A DNA stretch of 64,000 nucleotides from Micromonospora sp. LH3U1 (GTDB taxonomy: Bacteria > Actinomycetota > Actinomycetes > Mycobacteriales > Micromonosporaceae). Shown here in pieces: positions 51,404 to 59,822 of this stretch. Numbering within the stretch: position 1 is the first letter of the stretch; every line of letters begins with the position of its first letter. The stretch is from assembly GCF_028475105.1 (NCBI RefSeq), contig NZ_CP116936.1, positions 3,719,501 to 3,783,500 on the forward strand, given 5' to 3'. Position numbers and translations under genes: made by a program. Below the pieces are notes generated by a model, which saw only the letters and a program-made list of their open reading frames with translations, was not told the origin of the DNA and searched no databases.

Positions 51404-52135
51404 ATGGCGGAACTGGCGACGCTCTGGATCATCCGACACGGCGAGAGCACCGCGAACGTGGCGGCGACGCACGCCGAAGCTTCCGGCGAGGAGCTGATCG
51501 GGCTCAGTCACCGTGACGCCGACGTGCCGCTCTCCCCCACCGGTGAGGAGCAGGCCCGGGCCACCGGCCGTTGGCTGACCGGGCTCCCCCCGAACCGTCG
51601 ACCGGACGTGGCGGTGGTCTCGCCGTACCTGCGGGCGGTCTCCACCGCCGAGTTGGCGCTGCACGGCACCGGCGTGCCGGTGAGCCGGGACGAGCGGCTG
51701 CGCGACCGGGAGCTGGGCATCCTCGACGGCCTGACCGGGCACGGGGTGCGCCGACGGTACCCGGACGAGGCCGAGCGCCGGGAACGGCTCGGCAAGTTCT
51801 ACTACCGGCCGCCGGGCGGAGAGTCCTGGACGGACGTGGCGCTGCGGCTGCGGACGCTCCTCGGCGACCTGCGCCGGGACCACGAGGGCCAACGTGTTCT
51901 GCTCTTCGGCCACGACGCGCTCGTCTTTCTGCTGCGCTACCTGGTGGACGGGCTGACCGAGCCGGACCTGATGGCACTGACCCGCGAGCACGTGATCGCC
52001 AACTGTTCCATCACCGACTGGTCCGCCGACGCACACGACCGGCTGCTGCTGGGCGGATTCAACGAGGTCGGTCACCTGCACCGGCAGGGCGCCCAGCCGA
52101 CCAGGGAGGACGAGATCCATGCCGAACCGGTCTGA
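51404..52135 (+). CDS. Histidine phosphatase superfamily protein
   Basis: 243 residues from ATG 51404 (GGGGAT upstream). It has the RHG motif in LWIIRHGESTANV with the phospho-His, the second Arg in VVSPYLRAVSTAE, an Asp/Glu-rich acid region RLRDRELGILDGL, and the second catalytic His in LLFGHDALVFLLRY. No signal peptide, so it is cytosolic; substrate unknown (phosphosugar or phosphoglycerate type). The last 17 bases overlap the start of nnrD, so the two are translationally coupled. Confidence 0.9.
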   Translation: MAELATLWIIRHGESTANVAATHAEASGEELIGLSHRDADVPLSPTGEEQARATGRWLTGLPPNRRPDVAVVSPYLRAVSTAELALHGTGVPVSRDERLRDRELGILDGLTGHGVRRRYPDEAERRERLGKFYYRPPGGESWTDVALRLRTLLGDLRRDHEGQRVLLFGHDALVFLLRYLVDGLTEPDLMALTREHVIANCSITDWSADAHDRLLLGGFNEVGHLHRQGAQPTREDEIHAEPV

Positions 52136-52988
52136 CGTGAAGGTGATCACGCCGGGGCTGCTGCGGAACTGGGCGCTACCGGTGCCGGCTGGAGGCAAGG
52201 AGAGCCGGGGCACCGTCCTGGTGGTCGGCGGGTCCCGCTTCACCCCGGGTGCGGTGCTGCTCGCCGGGGTGGCCGCGCTGCGCGCCGGCGCCGGGGTGCT
52301 CCAGCTCGCCGCCGCCGAATCCACCGCCGCCACGCTGAGCATCCAGGTGCCCGAGGCACTCGTGGTCGGGCTGCCGGAAACCCCCGACGGCGCGGTCGCC
52401 GCCGACCGGGACGGCCAACTCGGCGAGCTGGTCGCCCAGGCCGACGTGGTGGCCCTCGGCCCCGGGCTGAAAGCGATCGACGAGACCAACGACCTGCTGG
52501 GCCTGGTCCTGGACGCGGCCCGTCCGCACACGTCACTGGTGCTCGACGCGTACGCCCTCGGTGCGCTCAGCCACGCGCCGGACCTGCTGGTCGGTTCGGA
52601 CCGTCCCGTGGTGCTCACCCCCAACGTCACCGAGGCCGGGCACCTGCTCGGCCGGGACCCGGGCGACGACCTGGACGCCGAGGCGGCCGAGCTGGCCGCC
52701 CGGTACGAGGCTGTCGTCTCGCTCTACGGGCACGTGGCCGCCCCCGACGGGCGGGGTTGGCGGGAGGAGAGCGGCGACGCCGGGCTGGGCACCTCCGGCA
52801 GCGGAGACGTGCTCGCCGGGTTGCTGGCGGGGCTGCTGTCCCGGGGCGCGGATCCGGCGCAGGCCGCCTGCTGGGGCTCGTTCGCGCACGCGGTGAGCGG
52901 CCAGCGGCTGATACCTCGGTACGGCCGGATCGGTTTCCTCGCCCGGGAGCTGCTCGACGAGATCCCCGGAACGCTGTCCACGGTCTGA
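52119..52988 (+). CDS. nnrD: ADP-dependent NAD(P)H-hydrate dehydratase (NnrD)
   Basis: 289 residues of the ribokinase-like CARKD fold: TVLVVGGSRFTPGAVLLAGVAALRAGAGVLQLA (span), the Asp in VLDAYAL, PVVLTPNVTEAGHLL, and the anion-hole/catalytic GTSGSGDVLAGLLAGLL. It repairs damaged NADHX/NADPHX by dehydration with ADP as phosphate donor. The epimerase half (NnrE) that is fused in many bacteria is absent here. It overlaps the phosphatase gene by 17 bp and ends 57 bp before the ZTP riboswitch of glyA. Confidence 0.92.
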   Translation: MPNRSDVKVITPGLLRNWALPVPAGGKESRGTVLVVGGSRFTPGAVLLAGVAALRAGAGVLQLAAAESTAATLSIQVPEALVVGLPETPDGAVAADRDGQLGELVAQADVVALGPGLKAIDETNDLLGLVLDAARPHTSLVLDAYALGALSHAPDLLVGSDRPVVLTPNVTEAGHLLGRDPGDDLDAEAAELAARYEAVVSLYGHVAAPDGRGWREESGDAGLGTSGSGDVLAGLLAGLLSRGADPAQAACWGSFAHAVSGQRLIPRYGRIGFLARELLDEIPGTLSTV

Positions 52989-53044
52989 CCGGGCGGCATG
53001 CGGAGGTCGGCCGGGCCCGGGATCCCCGGCCCGGTAGGATCGGC

Positions 53045-53128
53045 CCGGGCCGTTACTGGCGCGTGGGGATGGAGAACCATCGGGAAGCGGCCCCGTCACG
53101 AGGACGTCTTGCCGAGCGCCTGGGCCTT
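53045..53128 (+). ncRNA. ZTP riboswitch (pfl motif) upstream of glyA
   Basis: The conserved blocks of the pfl/ZTP aptamer occur in order. ACTGGCG (53054-53060) lies within a GGGCCG...CGGCCC outer stem (53047-53094), the ATGGAGAACCATCGGGAAGCGG hairpin region carries the GG-A-AACCAT-CGGG core (53069-53090), and the second-domain CGCCTGGGC is at 53117-53125. It ends 16 bases before the glyA ribosome site (TAGGAGGT, 53141). It should sense ZMP/ZTP, the signal of 10-formyl-THF shortage, and switch glyA on. Confidence 0.9.
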
Positions 53129-53151
53129 CCCGCACGTCTGTAGGAGGTCGC

Positions 53152-54588
53152 ATGTCGCGCAACGCCGAGTCCACCGCTTTCCGTAGTGCCCTCGAGGTGA
53201 TCCGGGCTGTCGAGCCGCGGGTGGCCGATGCCATCGGCGCCGAGCTGACCGACCAGCGGGAGTCGCTCAAACTCATCGCCAGTGAGAACTACGCCTCCCC
53301 GGCGACGCTCCTGGCCATGGGCAACTGGTTCAGTGACAAATACGCCGAGGGCACCGTCGGGCGCCGCTTCTACGCCGGCTGCCAGAACGTCGACACCGTC
53401 GAGGCGCTCGCCGCCGAGCACGCCCGGGAGCTGTTCGGCGCCGCGCACGCGTACGTGCAGCCGCACTCGGGCATCGACGCCAACCTGGTCGCGTTCTGGG
53501 CGGTGCTGGCCGACCGGGTGGAGTCCCCCGCGCTGAAGAAGGCGCAGGTCCGCCAGGTCAACGACCTCACCGAGGCCGACTGGTTCGCGTTGCGCCGCGA
53601 GCTGGGCAACCAGCGGATGCTCGGCATGTCGCTGGACGCCGGCGGTCACCTCACCCACGGCTTCCGGCCGAACATCTCGGGCAAGATGTTCGACCAGCGC
53701 AGCTACGGCACCGACCCGGTGACCGGTCTCATCGACTACGACCGGGTGGCCGAGGCGGCCCGCGAGTTCAAGCCGCTGATCCTGGTCGGCGGCTACTCGG
53801 CGTACCCCCGGAAGGTGAACTTCCGGATCCTGCGGGAGATCGCCGACTCGGTCGGTGCCACCTTCATGGTCGACATGGCACACTTCGCCGGCCTGGTGGC
53901 CGGCAAGGTGTTCACCGGCGACTTCGACCCGGTGCCGCACGCGCACATCGTCACGACCACCACCCACAAGTCGCTGCGCGGCCCGCGCGGCGGCATGGTG
54001 CTCTGCCAGCCGGAGCTGGCCGACCAGGTCGACCGGGGCTGCCCGATGGTGCTCGGTGGTCCGCTGCCGCACGTGATGGCCGCCAAGGCGGTCGCGCTCG
54101 CGGAGGCCCGCCGCCCCGACTTCGCCGACTACGCGACCCGGATCGTCGACAACGCGCAGGCCCTTGCCGAAGGGCTGCTGCGCCGGGGCGCGAAGCTGGT
54201 CACCGGCGGCACCGACAACCACCTGGTGCTGATCGACGTGTCCGGCTACGGGCTCACCGGCCGGCAGGCCGAGCAGGCCCTGCTGGACTCGGGCATCGTC
54301 ACCAACCGCAACTCGGTCCCGCAGGACCCGAACGGGGCCTGGTACACGTCCGGCATTCGGGTCGGCACGCCGGCGTTGACCACCCGGGGGCTGGGCACCG
54401 CCGAAATGGACCAGACCGCGGAGCTGATCCACACCGTGCTGGCCCAGACCACCGCCGGCGCCAACGCCGACGGCACGCCGTCGAAGGCGAAGTACACCCT
54501 GGACCCCGATCTGGCCGACAAGATCGCCCGCCAGGCCACCGACCTGCTGGCCCCACACCCCCTCTACCCCGCCATCAACCTGACCTGA
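53152..54588 (+). CDS. glyA: Serine hydroxymethyltransferase
   Basis: 478 residues from ATG 53152 with TAGGAGGT. Fold-type I PLP enzyme: [27 protein letters not shown] (span), the PLP-lysine strand [21 protein letters not shown], and [14 protein letters not shown] at the C-terminal third. It converts serine and THF into glycine and 5,10-methylene-THF. It is longer than the usual 420 residues, with an insertion around residues 130-160 seen also in the larger actinomycete GlyA group. It is controlled by the ZTP riboswitch directly upstream and followed by a C-rich stretch and a palindromic terminator. Confidence 0.95.
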   Translation: MSRNAESTAFRSALEVIRAVEPRVADAIGAELTDQRESLKLIASENYASPATLLAMGNWFSDKYAEGTVGRRFYAGCQNVDTVEALAAEHARELFGAAHAYVQPHSGIDANLVAFWAVLADRVESPALKKAQVRQVNDLTEADWFALRRELGNQRMLGMSLDAGGHLTHGFRPNISGKMFDQRSYGTDPVTGLIDYDRVAEAAREFKPLILVGGYSAYPRKVNFRILREIADSVGATFMVDMAHFAGLVAGKVFTGDFDPVPHAHIVTTTTHKSLRGPRGGMVLCQPELADQVDRGCPMVLGGPLPHVMAAKAVALAEARRPDFADYATRIVDNAQALAEGLLRRGAKLVTGGTDNHLVLIDVSGYGLTGRQAEQALLDSGIVTNRNSVPQDPNGAWYTSGIRVGTPALTTRGLGTAEMDQTAELIHTVLAQTTAGANADGTPSKAKYTLDPDLADKIARQATDLLAPHPLYPAINLT

Positions 54589-54660
54589 CCCCAGCTACCC
54601 CGCTCCGCCCGCCCGCTCCCCGCCCGCCGCTCCCCGCCCGCCCGCCCGCCCCCTCACCGC

Positions 54661-54722
54661 GTCGATCTAGGGAAAATCGCTGCCGCTAGAGGTCAACTAG
54701 CGATGATTATCCCTAGATCGAC
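54661..54722. terminator. Long palindromic terminator between convergent genes
   Basis: GTCGATCTAGGG (54661-54672) pairs with 54711-54722. Inside is a second hairpin CGCTAG-N7-CTAGCG (about 54685-54703). The arm sequence is much less GC-rich than its surroundings, and it is flanked by C-rich (54600-54660) and G-rich (54722-54780) tracts. Confidence 0.75.
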
Positions 54723-54779
54723 GGGGCGGGGGCGGGGGCGCGGGGCGGGCACAGGGCGGGGCGCGGGGCGGGGGCGGGG

Positions 54780-55031
54780 TTAGGCTAGGGGGCGCTTGAG
54801 GTGGTAGCGGTGGACTTCGGTGCTTCCTTGGACGTTGTTCACGTCTTCGGCGGCGGAGACGAGCTCCCATCCCTCCCGGCCGGCGAGGTTGAGGTGCGCG
54901 ATGGCGGTGTCGCCGAAGGCGGTGATGTCCTTGCGTGACCCGTCCGGCGCGTACCAGACGAACGAGACATGGAAATTGCGGCCCTGTCCCTGATAACGGC
55001 GGACGAGCAGGGCGTACTCCCAGGCAACCAT
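54780..55031 (-). CDS. Small conserved-type protein (DUF4177-like)
   Basis: 83 residues: MVAWEYALLVRRYQGQG at the start, then NFHVSFVWYAPDGSRKDITAFGDTAIAHLNLAGREGWELVSAAED (span), ending HRYHLKRPLA. The WEYALL...LNLAGREGWELVSA pattern is that of the small DUF4177/DUF3303-type alpha-beta proteins; function unknown. An alternative frame over the same DNA is clearly worse in composition. The start is ATG 55031; no neighbour in the same direction is close enough for an operon. Confidence 0.7.
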   Translation of the reverse strand: MVAWEYALLVRRYQGQGRNFHVSFVWYAPDGSRKDITAFGDTAIAHLNLAGREGWELVSAAEDVNNVQGSTEVHRYHLKRPLA

Positions 55032-55107
55032 GCGGCCTATTATGACCGTCCAACCAGGACGACGGCACGTGGGCCGTCGCGCATTGCCATCCGATGAACG
55101 CGGTGTG

Positions 55108-56448
55108 TCAACCCACCGTGCCGGTTACCCGGCGGGTCAGCTCATCGGTGATCAGGGCCGCGAGGCGATCCAGCCCGAGGTCGATCTGCTGGGGAGTCAC
55201 CGCGCTGACCGACAGCCGCAGCGCACACACCGGCGCGGTGTCGTCGTAGAAGTGCGCCATCGGCGTCCACAGCACCCCGTAGTCGCGCGCCGAGCGGTCC
55301 AGCAGCGCGTCGTCGACCGGAAACGGCACGGTCACCACCACGAAGAACCCGCCGGCCGGCACCGTCCAGCGCACTGCTGCCGGGCCGTCCGTCCGGTCCG
55401 GGAATCGCCGGCCCAGGCCGGCCACCAGGTGGCGCAAATTACGGGTGTACGCGGACCGCTCCCGGGTGTTCGCCGGCACCAGGCTGCCGCCGTGTTCCAG
55501 CAGCCGGCCGCCGATCACCGCCTGCGCGATCGGCGACGTGTTCACCGTGACCATGCTCTTGATCATGGCGAGCTGGTCGGCGAGCGGGCCGACCCGGCCG
55601 TCCGACCCGGACACCCGCTGGTCGGCGACCACGTACCCGACGCGTGCACCGGGCAGCACGGTCTTGGCGAACGAGCCGAGGTAGACGACCCGGCGCTCGG
55701 TGTCCAACGCCTTGAGGGTGGGCGGGCGTGGCCCGTCGTCGAGGTGGAACAGCCCGTACGGGTTGTCCTCCAGCAGCAGCAGATCCTCCTCGGCGGCCAG
55801 CGCCAACAGCCGCCGCCGGTGGGCGGTGTCGATGCTGACTCCGGAGGGGTTGGCGAAGTCCGGCATCACGTAACAGGCGCGCGGTCGGAGCCCCGCTGCC
55901 CGTGCCCGGCGTACCTGGGTGGAGAGGTCGACCAGGTCCACCCCGGACGACCCACCGGCGACCGGCCACACCGGCAGGTCCACCAACCGGGCCGCCCCGG
56001 TCAGCCCGACGTAGGTCGGGGCGACCGCGAGCAGCACATCCGCCGGCCCGGCCCGCAACGCCCGCAGCACCAGGAACATCGCCTCCTGGCAGCCGACGGT
56101 CACCACGACGGCCTCCGGGTCGACGGTGATCCCTTCGTCGACCGCGAGGTTGCGGGCGATCAGGTGGTGCACGATGCCCTTGGTGCGGCCGTACTGCAAC
56201 AGCAGCCGCCGGGCCTGTTCGGGTCGGTGACCCAGGTCGTCCGTGAGGTGCCGGTGGAACGTGTCCAGGTGTCGGTGCACCGCCGCGAGGTCGAAGAACT
56301 CCTCGTACGGCCGGCCGGCCGCGAGGGACACCGCCGCCGGATAGCGTTCGGACACCTCGTTGAGGAAGTTCATCGAGGTCAGCGCCGGATCGCCCAGCGC
56401 GGGGTGCAGGTCGGCGACGGTCAGGTCGACCGGTTCGGTGGCGGTCAC
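55108..56448 (-). CDS. HpgT-like PLP aminotransferase (arylglycine type)
   Basis: 446 residues from GTG 56448, class I/II aminotransferase. Key features: TSMNFLNEVSERYPAAVSLAAGRPYEEFFD near residue 25 (span), QYGRTKGIVH, the PLP-aspartate strand DFANPSGVSID, and the Schiff-base Lys in LGSFAKTVLPGARVGYV. The opening and the SMNFLNEV and AGRP motifs resemble HpgT, which aminates (3,5-di)hydroxyphenylglyoxylate to hydroxyphenylglycine in glycopeptide, feglymycin and related clusters. It follows the hydroxymandelate-oxidase-like gene by three bases, which supports this role. The alternative is a general aromatic or valine-pyruvate aminotransferase. Confidence 0.8.
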   Translation of the reverse strand: MTATEPVDLTVADLHPALGDPALTSMNFLNEVSERYPAAVSLAAGRPYEEFFDLAAVHRHLDTFHRHLTDDLGHRPEQARRLLLQYGRTKGIVHHLIARNLAVDEGITVDPEAVVVTVGCQEAMFLVLRALRAGPADVLLAVAPTYVGLTGAARLVDLPVWPVAGGSSGVDLVDLSTQVRRARAAGLRPRACYVMPDFANPSGVSIDTAHRRRLLALAAEEDLLLLEDNPYGLFHLDDGPRPPTLKALDTERRVVYLGSFAKTVLPGARVGYVVADQRVSGSDGRVGPLADQLAMIKSMVTVNTSPIAQAVIGGRLLEHGGSLVPANTRERSAYTRNLRHLVAGLGRRFPDRTDGPAAVRWTVPAGGFFVVVTVPFPVDDALLDRSARDYGVLWTPMAHFYDDTAPVCALRLSVSAVTPQQIDLGLDRLAALITDELTRRVTGTVG

Positions 56449-56451
56449 CGC

Positions 56452-57555
56452 TCAACCCGCCGTACGGGTGCGCAGCTCGCCGGCAGCCGCCGGGTCGGGG
56501 CAGCCGGCCAGGGTGAGAGCGTCGCGCAGTTCGACGGCGAGCAGGTCCAGCGCGTCCCGCGCGCCGTGTTCGCCACCGACGGCCAGCGCCCAGAGCAGCG
56601 GCCGACCGACCAGCACCCCGGCGGCACCCAGCGCGAGCGCCCGCAGCACGTCGGTGCCGCCACGGATGCCGCTGTCCATCAGCACCTGGCAATTGTCACC
56701 GACCGCGTCGACGACCTCCGGGAGCATGGTCACGCTGGCCGGCGCACCGTCGAGCTGCCGTCCACCGTGGTTGGACACGACCACCGCGTCCGCGCCGATC
56801 CGCACCGCCTCGACCGCGTCGTCGGGGTCCAGCACCCCCTTGACCACCAGCGGAAGGTCGACCTGCTCGCGGAGCCAGGCCAGGTCCGTCCAGCGCAGCG
56901 CGGGCGCGAAGGCCGCCTCGGTGTGTGCGGCGATCGCGGACACCCCGGGGGCGCCAGCGTGCGCCAGGGCATCCCGTCCGTCGGGCAGGTTCGCGGCGAC
57001 CACGTCGGCTGGCAGTCGGAACGAGTTGCGCAGGTCCCGGGGGCGGCGGCCGAGCACCGGAACGTCCACGGTGACCACCAGTGCCCGGCAGCCCGCCGTG
57101 ACGACCCGGCCCAGCAGGTCGCGGACGAGGGCCCGATCGCGCAGCCAGTAGAGCTGGAACCAGACGTCCGCGCCCACGCCGGTGACCTGTTCGATCGGTG
57201 TGCTGCCCAGCGTGCTCGCCAGATAGGGCACCCCGGCGGCACCGGCCGCCGCCGCGAGACCCAGCTCCCCGTCCGGATGCATCAACCGCTGGTACGCCAT
57301 CGGCGCCACCCCGACCGGCATGGCGTACGGGCGGCCGAGCAGTCGGGTGCCGAGGTCGACGGTGTCCACCCCGCGCAGCACCCGGGGCAGCACCGCGACC
57401 CGGTCCAGCGCGCGACGGTTCGCGGCCAGGGTCACCTCGGCCGCGCTGCCGCCCGCGACGTAGTCCCACACATCCGGCGGGAGTACGGCCCGGGCCTGCT
57501 CGGCGTAGTCGGCGAGCGACACGGCCGGCAGGTCGGTCAGCACCGGCTCACCCAT
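56452..57555 (-). CDS. FMN-dependent alpha-hydroxy-acid oxidase (4-hydroxymandelate oxidase-like)
   Basis: 367 residues from ATG 57555, overlapping the hydrolase gene by eight bases. It is a TIM-barrel FMN enzyme of the glycolate/lactate/mandelate oxidase family: WDYVAGGSAAEVTLAANRRA, FQLYWLRDRALVRDLL, VKGVLDPDDAVEA, VVSNHGGRQLDG with catalytic His, and MDSGIRGGTDVLRALALGAAGVLVGRP (span). The catalytic Tyr/Arg set is present. In arylglycine clusters Hmo oxidises L-4-hydroxymandelate to the glyoxylate that HpgT aminates; the downstream aminotransferase makes that the best guess. Lactate or glycolate oxidase remains possible. Confidence 0.82.
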   Translation of the reverse strand: MGEPVLTDLPAVSLADYAEQARAVLPPDVWDYVAGGSAAEVTLAANRRALDRVAVLPRVLRGVDTVDLGTRLLGRPYAMPVGVAPMAYQRLMHPDGELGLAAAAGAAGVPYLASTLGSTPIEQVTGVGADVWFQLYWLRDRALVRDLLGRVVTAGCRALVVTVDVPVLGRRPRDLRNSFRLPADVVAANLPDGRDALAHAGAPGVSAIAAHTEAAFAPALRWTDLAWLREQVDLPLVVKGVLDPDDAVEAVRIGADAVVVSNHGGRQLDGAPASVTMLPEVVDAVGDNCQVLMDSGIRGGTDVLRALALGAAGVLVGRPLLWALAVGGEHGARDALDLLAVELRDALTLAGCPDPAAAGELRTRTAG

Positions 57556-58537
57556 CGCGCACCGCCGTGCCCGTCCCGGCGGCTGCCGGCTCGTCCGGCC
57601 CGGGTGGCAGCCCGAATCGCTCCCGGAGAAACGCCGCCGCGCTCCCCTGCGCCCGCCGCCCGTCGGTGAAGGCGCCGGGCATGGCGAAGAAGCCGTGGAT
57701 CATGCCCGGGTAGTGCGCCAACCGGGTGGGTACGCCCGCCTCGCGCAGTCGCTCGGCGTAACGCTGCCCCTCCGCGCACAGCGGGTCCAGCTCGGCGGTG
57801 ACCACCAGCGCCGGCGGCAAACCGGAGAGGTCGTCGGCGAGCAGCGGCGAGGCCAGCGGGTCCCGGGCGTGCGCCGGGTCGGACAGGTAGTGCGTCCGGT
57901 ACCAGGCCACCGAACGGCGGTTGAACAGCGTCGGGTCGACGTCGTCGGCCGGGCGAGCCGGGCCGCCGCTCTGGTCGGTGTTCGGATAGACCAGCAGTTG
58001 CGCGGCGAGCGCGGGCCCGCCCGCACGGCAGAGCAGGGTGACGGCGGCGGCGAGGTTGCCGCCAGCGCTGTCCCCGCCGACCGCCAGCCGGTCCGGGTCC
58101 ACGCCCAGCCGGTCGGCGTGGCCGGCCACCCAGCGGATGGCGGCGTGGCAGTCGTGCACCGCCGCCGGGAAGGGATGCTCCGGGGCGAGGCGGTAGCCGA
58201 CGGTGATCACCTGGCAGGGCACGGCGTTGGCCAGTCGTCGGCAGATGTCGTCGGCGGTGTCGATGCTGCCGAGCGTCCACCCGCCGCCGAAGAAGTACAG
58301 CAGGGTGGGTAGCGGGCCCGACCCGGCCGGCCGGTACACCCGCAGCGGCAGCTCGCCGGCGGGGCCAGGGATCGTCTCCTCGCGTACCTCGGCCACCGGC
58401 TCGACCGCGCCGTTGCCGGCGCGGATCGCGGCCAGGTCCGCGGCGCGCGCCTCGACCAGGGTCTGCGCGTACAGCGGCGGGGTGCCGGCCGCGGCACGGG
58501 CCGCCCGGTACGCCGCGACCTCCGGGTGCAGGGCCAT
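57548..58537 (-). CDS. Alpha/beta hydrolase, hormone-sensitive lipase family
   Basis: 329 residues from ATG 58537. The oxyanion motif normally HGGG reads FGGG here (LLYFFGGGWTLGS). The nucleophile elbow GGDSAGGNLAAA holds the Ser near residue 160, then Asp in AELDPLCAEG and His in LAHYPGMIHGFF complete the triad. It hydrolyses short esters or amides; in a biosynthetic cluster it may release or trim a product. It sits between the P450 gene (7 bp away) and the oxidase gene (overlap of 8 bp) in one operon. Confidence 0.88.
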   Translation of the reverse strand: MALHPEVAAYRAARAAAGTPPLYAQTLVEARAADLAAIRAGNGAVEPVAEVREETIPGPAGELPLRVYRPAGSGPLPTLLYFFGGGWTLGSIDTADDICRRLANAVPCQVITVGYRLAPEHPFPAAVHDCHAAIRWVAGHADRLGVDPDRLAVGGDSAGGNLAAAVTLLCRAGGPALAAQLLVYPNTDQSGGPARPADDVDPTLFNRRSVAWYRTHYLSDPAHARDPLASPLLADDLSGLPPALVVTAELDPLCAEGQRYAERLREAGVPTRLAHYPGMIHGFFAMPGAFTDGRRAQGSAAAFLRERFGLPPGPDEPAAAGTGTAVRDG

Positions 58538-58544
58538 GTCGCTC

Positions 58545-59756
58545 CTATCCGCCGGTGCTGACCAGCAGCTTGTCGATGCCGCGCAGGAACAGGCTGCCGC
58601 TGTACGTCGGCGTGCCGCTGTAGGTCAGGTCGGGGAACCGGGCGAACAGCCGGGGCAGTGCGAGGCGTCCCTCCAACCGGGACACCGCCGCGCCGAGGCA
58701 GAAGTGCAGGCCCACTCCGAAGGCCAGTGACGGAGGGCCGGGGCGGGTCGGGTCGAAGGCGTCCGGGTCCGGAAAACGGGCCGGGTCCCGGTTGGCCGCA
58801 CCGATCATGATCAGCACGTTGTCGTCCTTGGCGACCGCCACGCCGTCCAGCGTGGTGTCGGCCGGCGCGGCGCGGGCCAGGAAGTGCACCGGGCTCTCCA
58901 ACCGCAGCACCTCGTCGACGCAGCCCTGTGCCAGCGTCTCGTCGGTGGGCAGGGCGGCGACCGTCTCCGGGTGGGCCAGCAGCAGCGGCAGCCCATTGCT
59001 GAACATGTAGACGGTGGTGACGAAGCTGGCGTTGAACAGCACGATCAGGTTGCTGACCAACTCCTCCTCGGTCAGCTCCACCTCGCCGGAGTCGAGCGCC
59101 TCGACCAACCCACTGAGCAGGTCGTCCCCGGGCACCCGGCGGCGGTGCCCCAGCAGCTCCCGGTAGAAGGCCCGCAACTCCTCGGCGGCCGTGTTGGCCG
59201 CGGCCAGCCGCTGCGGGGTCTTCCCGGACACGTCCAGGAACTCGTCGATCCGCTCCACCCGCTCGCGGTACCACGCCAACTCCCCCGGTGGGATGCCGAT
59301 GAACTCGGCCATCACCAGGGCCGGAATCGGGTACGCGAAGTCGGCCACGAAATCGACGACACCATCCCCGGCATCGGCCATCCGGTCCAGCAACTCGTCG
59401 ACCACCCGCAGGATCACCGGCTCCAGCGCGCCCAGCCGGCGCGGAGTGAAGGTGCGGGAGAAGACGTGCCGCATCCGGGTGTGATCGGGTGGATTGACGA
59501 ACATCATCGAGGTCTGGAAGGTGCGCAGGATCTCGTGCTCCTCCCAGCCCGGCGGCGGCTGTTTCGTCCACTCCGGATCGCGCAACAACCGGTCGATCAG
59601 GTCGTAGCCGACCGCCACGGCTGCCACCGTACGGTGCTCCGCGCGGGCCGGCACCGCGCTGACCGGGCCGAGCCGGTGCAGGCCGGCGTACCACGGATAC
59701 GGATTCTGTCGGCCCTGCTCGCTGTACAGGCCGGTGAGTAACTCCTGAACCTCCAC
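58545..59756 (-). CDS. Cytochrome P450 (CYP)
   Basis: 403 residues, start of a four-gene operon. ExxR is in DEVLRLESP, and the heme loop FGVGLHFCLGAA puts the axial Cys near residue 353; the N-terminal helices are complete, with the region DPEWTKQPPPGWEEH unusual in the B-C area. The I-helix reads LFNASFVTTVYMFSNG where A-G-x-[DE]-T-T is usual, so the acidic residue used in oxygen activation is replaced by Val (the Thr pair is kept). Substrate is unknown. Context with an arylglycine-type oxidase and aminotransferase suggests tailoring of an aromatic amino-acid-derived product. Confidence 0.9.
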   Translation of the reverse strand: MEVQELLTGLYSEQGRQNPYPWYAGLHRLGPVSAVPARAEHRTVAAVAVGYDLIDRLLRDPEWTKQPPPGWEEHEILRTFQTSMMFVNPPDHTRMRHVFSRTFTPRRLGALEPVILRVVDELLDRMADAGDGVVDFVADFAYPIPALVMAEFIGIPPGELAWYRERVERIDEFLDVSGKTPQRLAAANTAAEELRAFYRELLGHRRRVPGDDLLSGLVEALDSGEVELTEEELVSNLIVLFNASFVTTVYMFSNGLPLLLAHPETVAALPTDETLAQGCVDEVLRLESPVHFLARAAPADTTLDGVAVAKDDNVLIMIGAANRDPARFPDPDAFDPTRPGPPSLAFGVGLHFCLGAAVSRLEGRLALPRLFARFPDLTYSGTPTYSGSLFLRGIDKLLVSTGG

Positions 59757-59822
59757 GACGATCTCCTCCCCAGGATGTCGGTGACCGGGGCAGCGAGGAT
59801 CACCCGCCGCCCCCGGCCCGTG

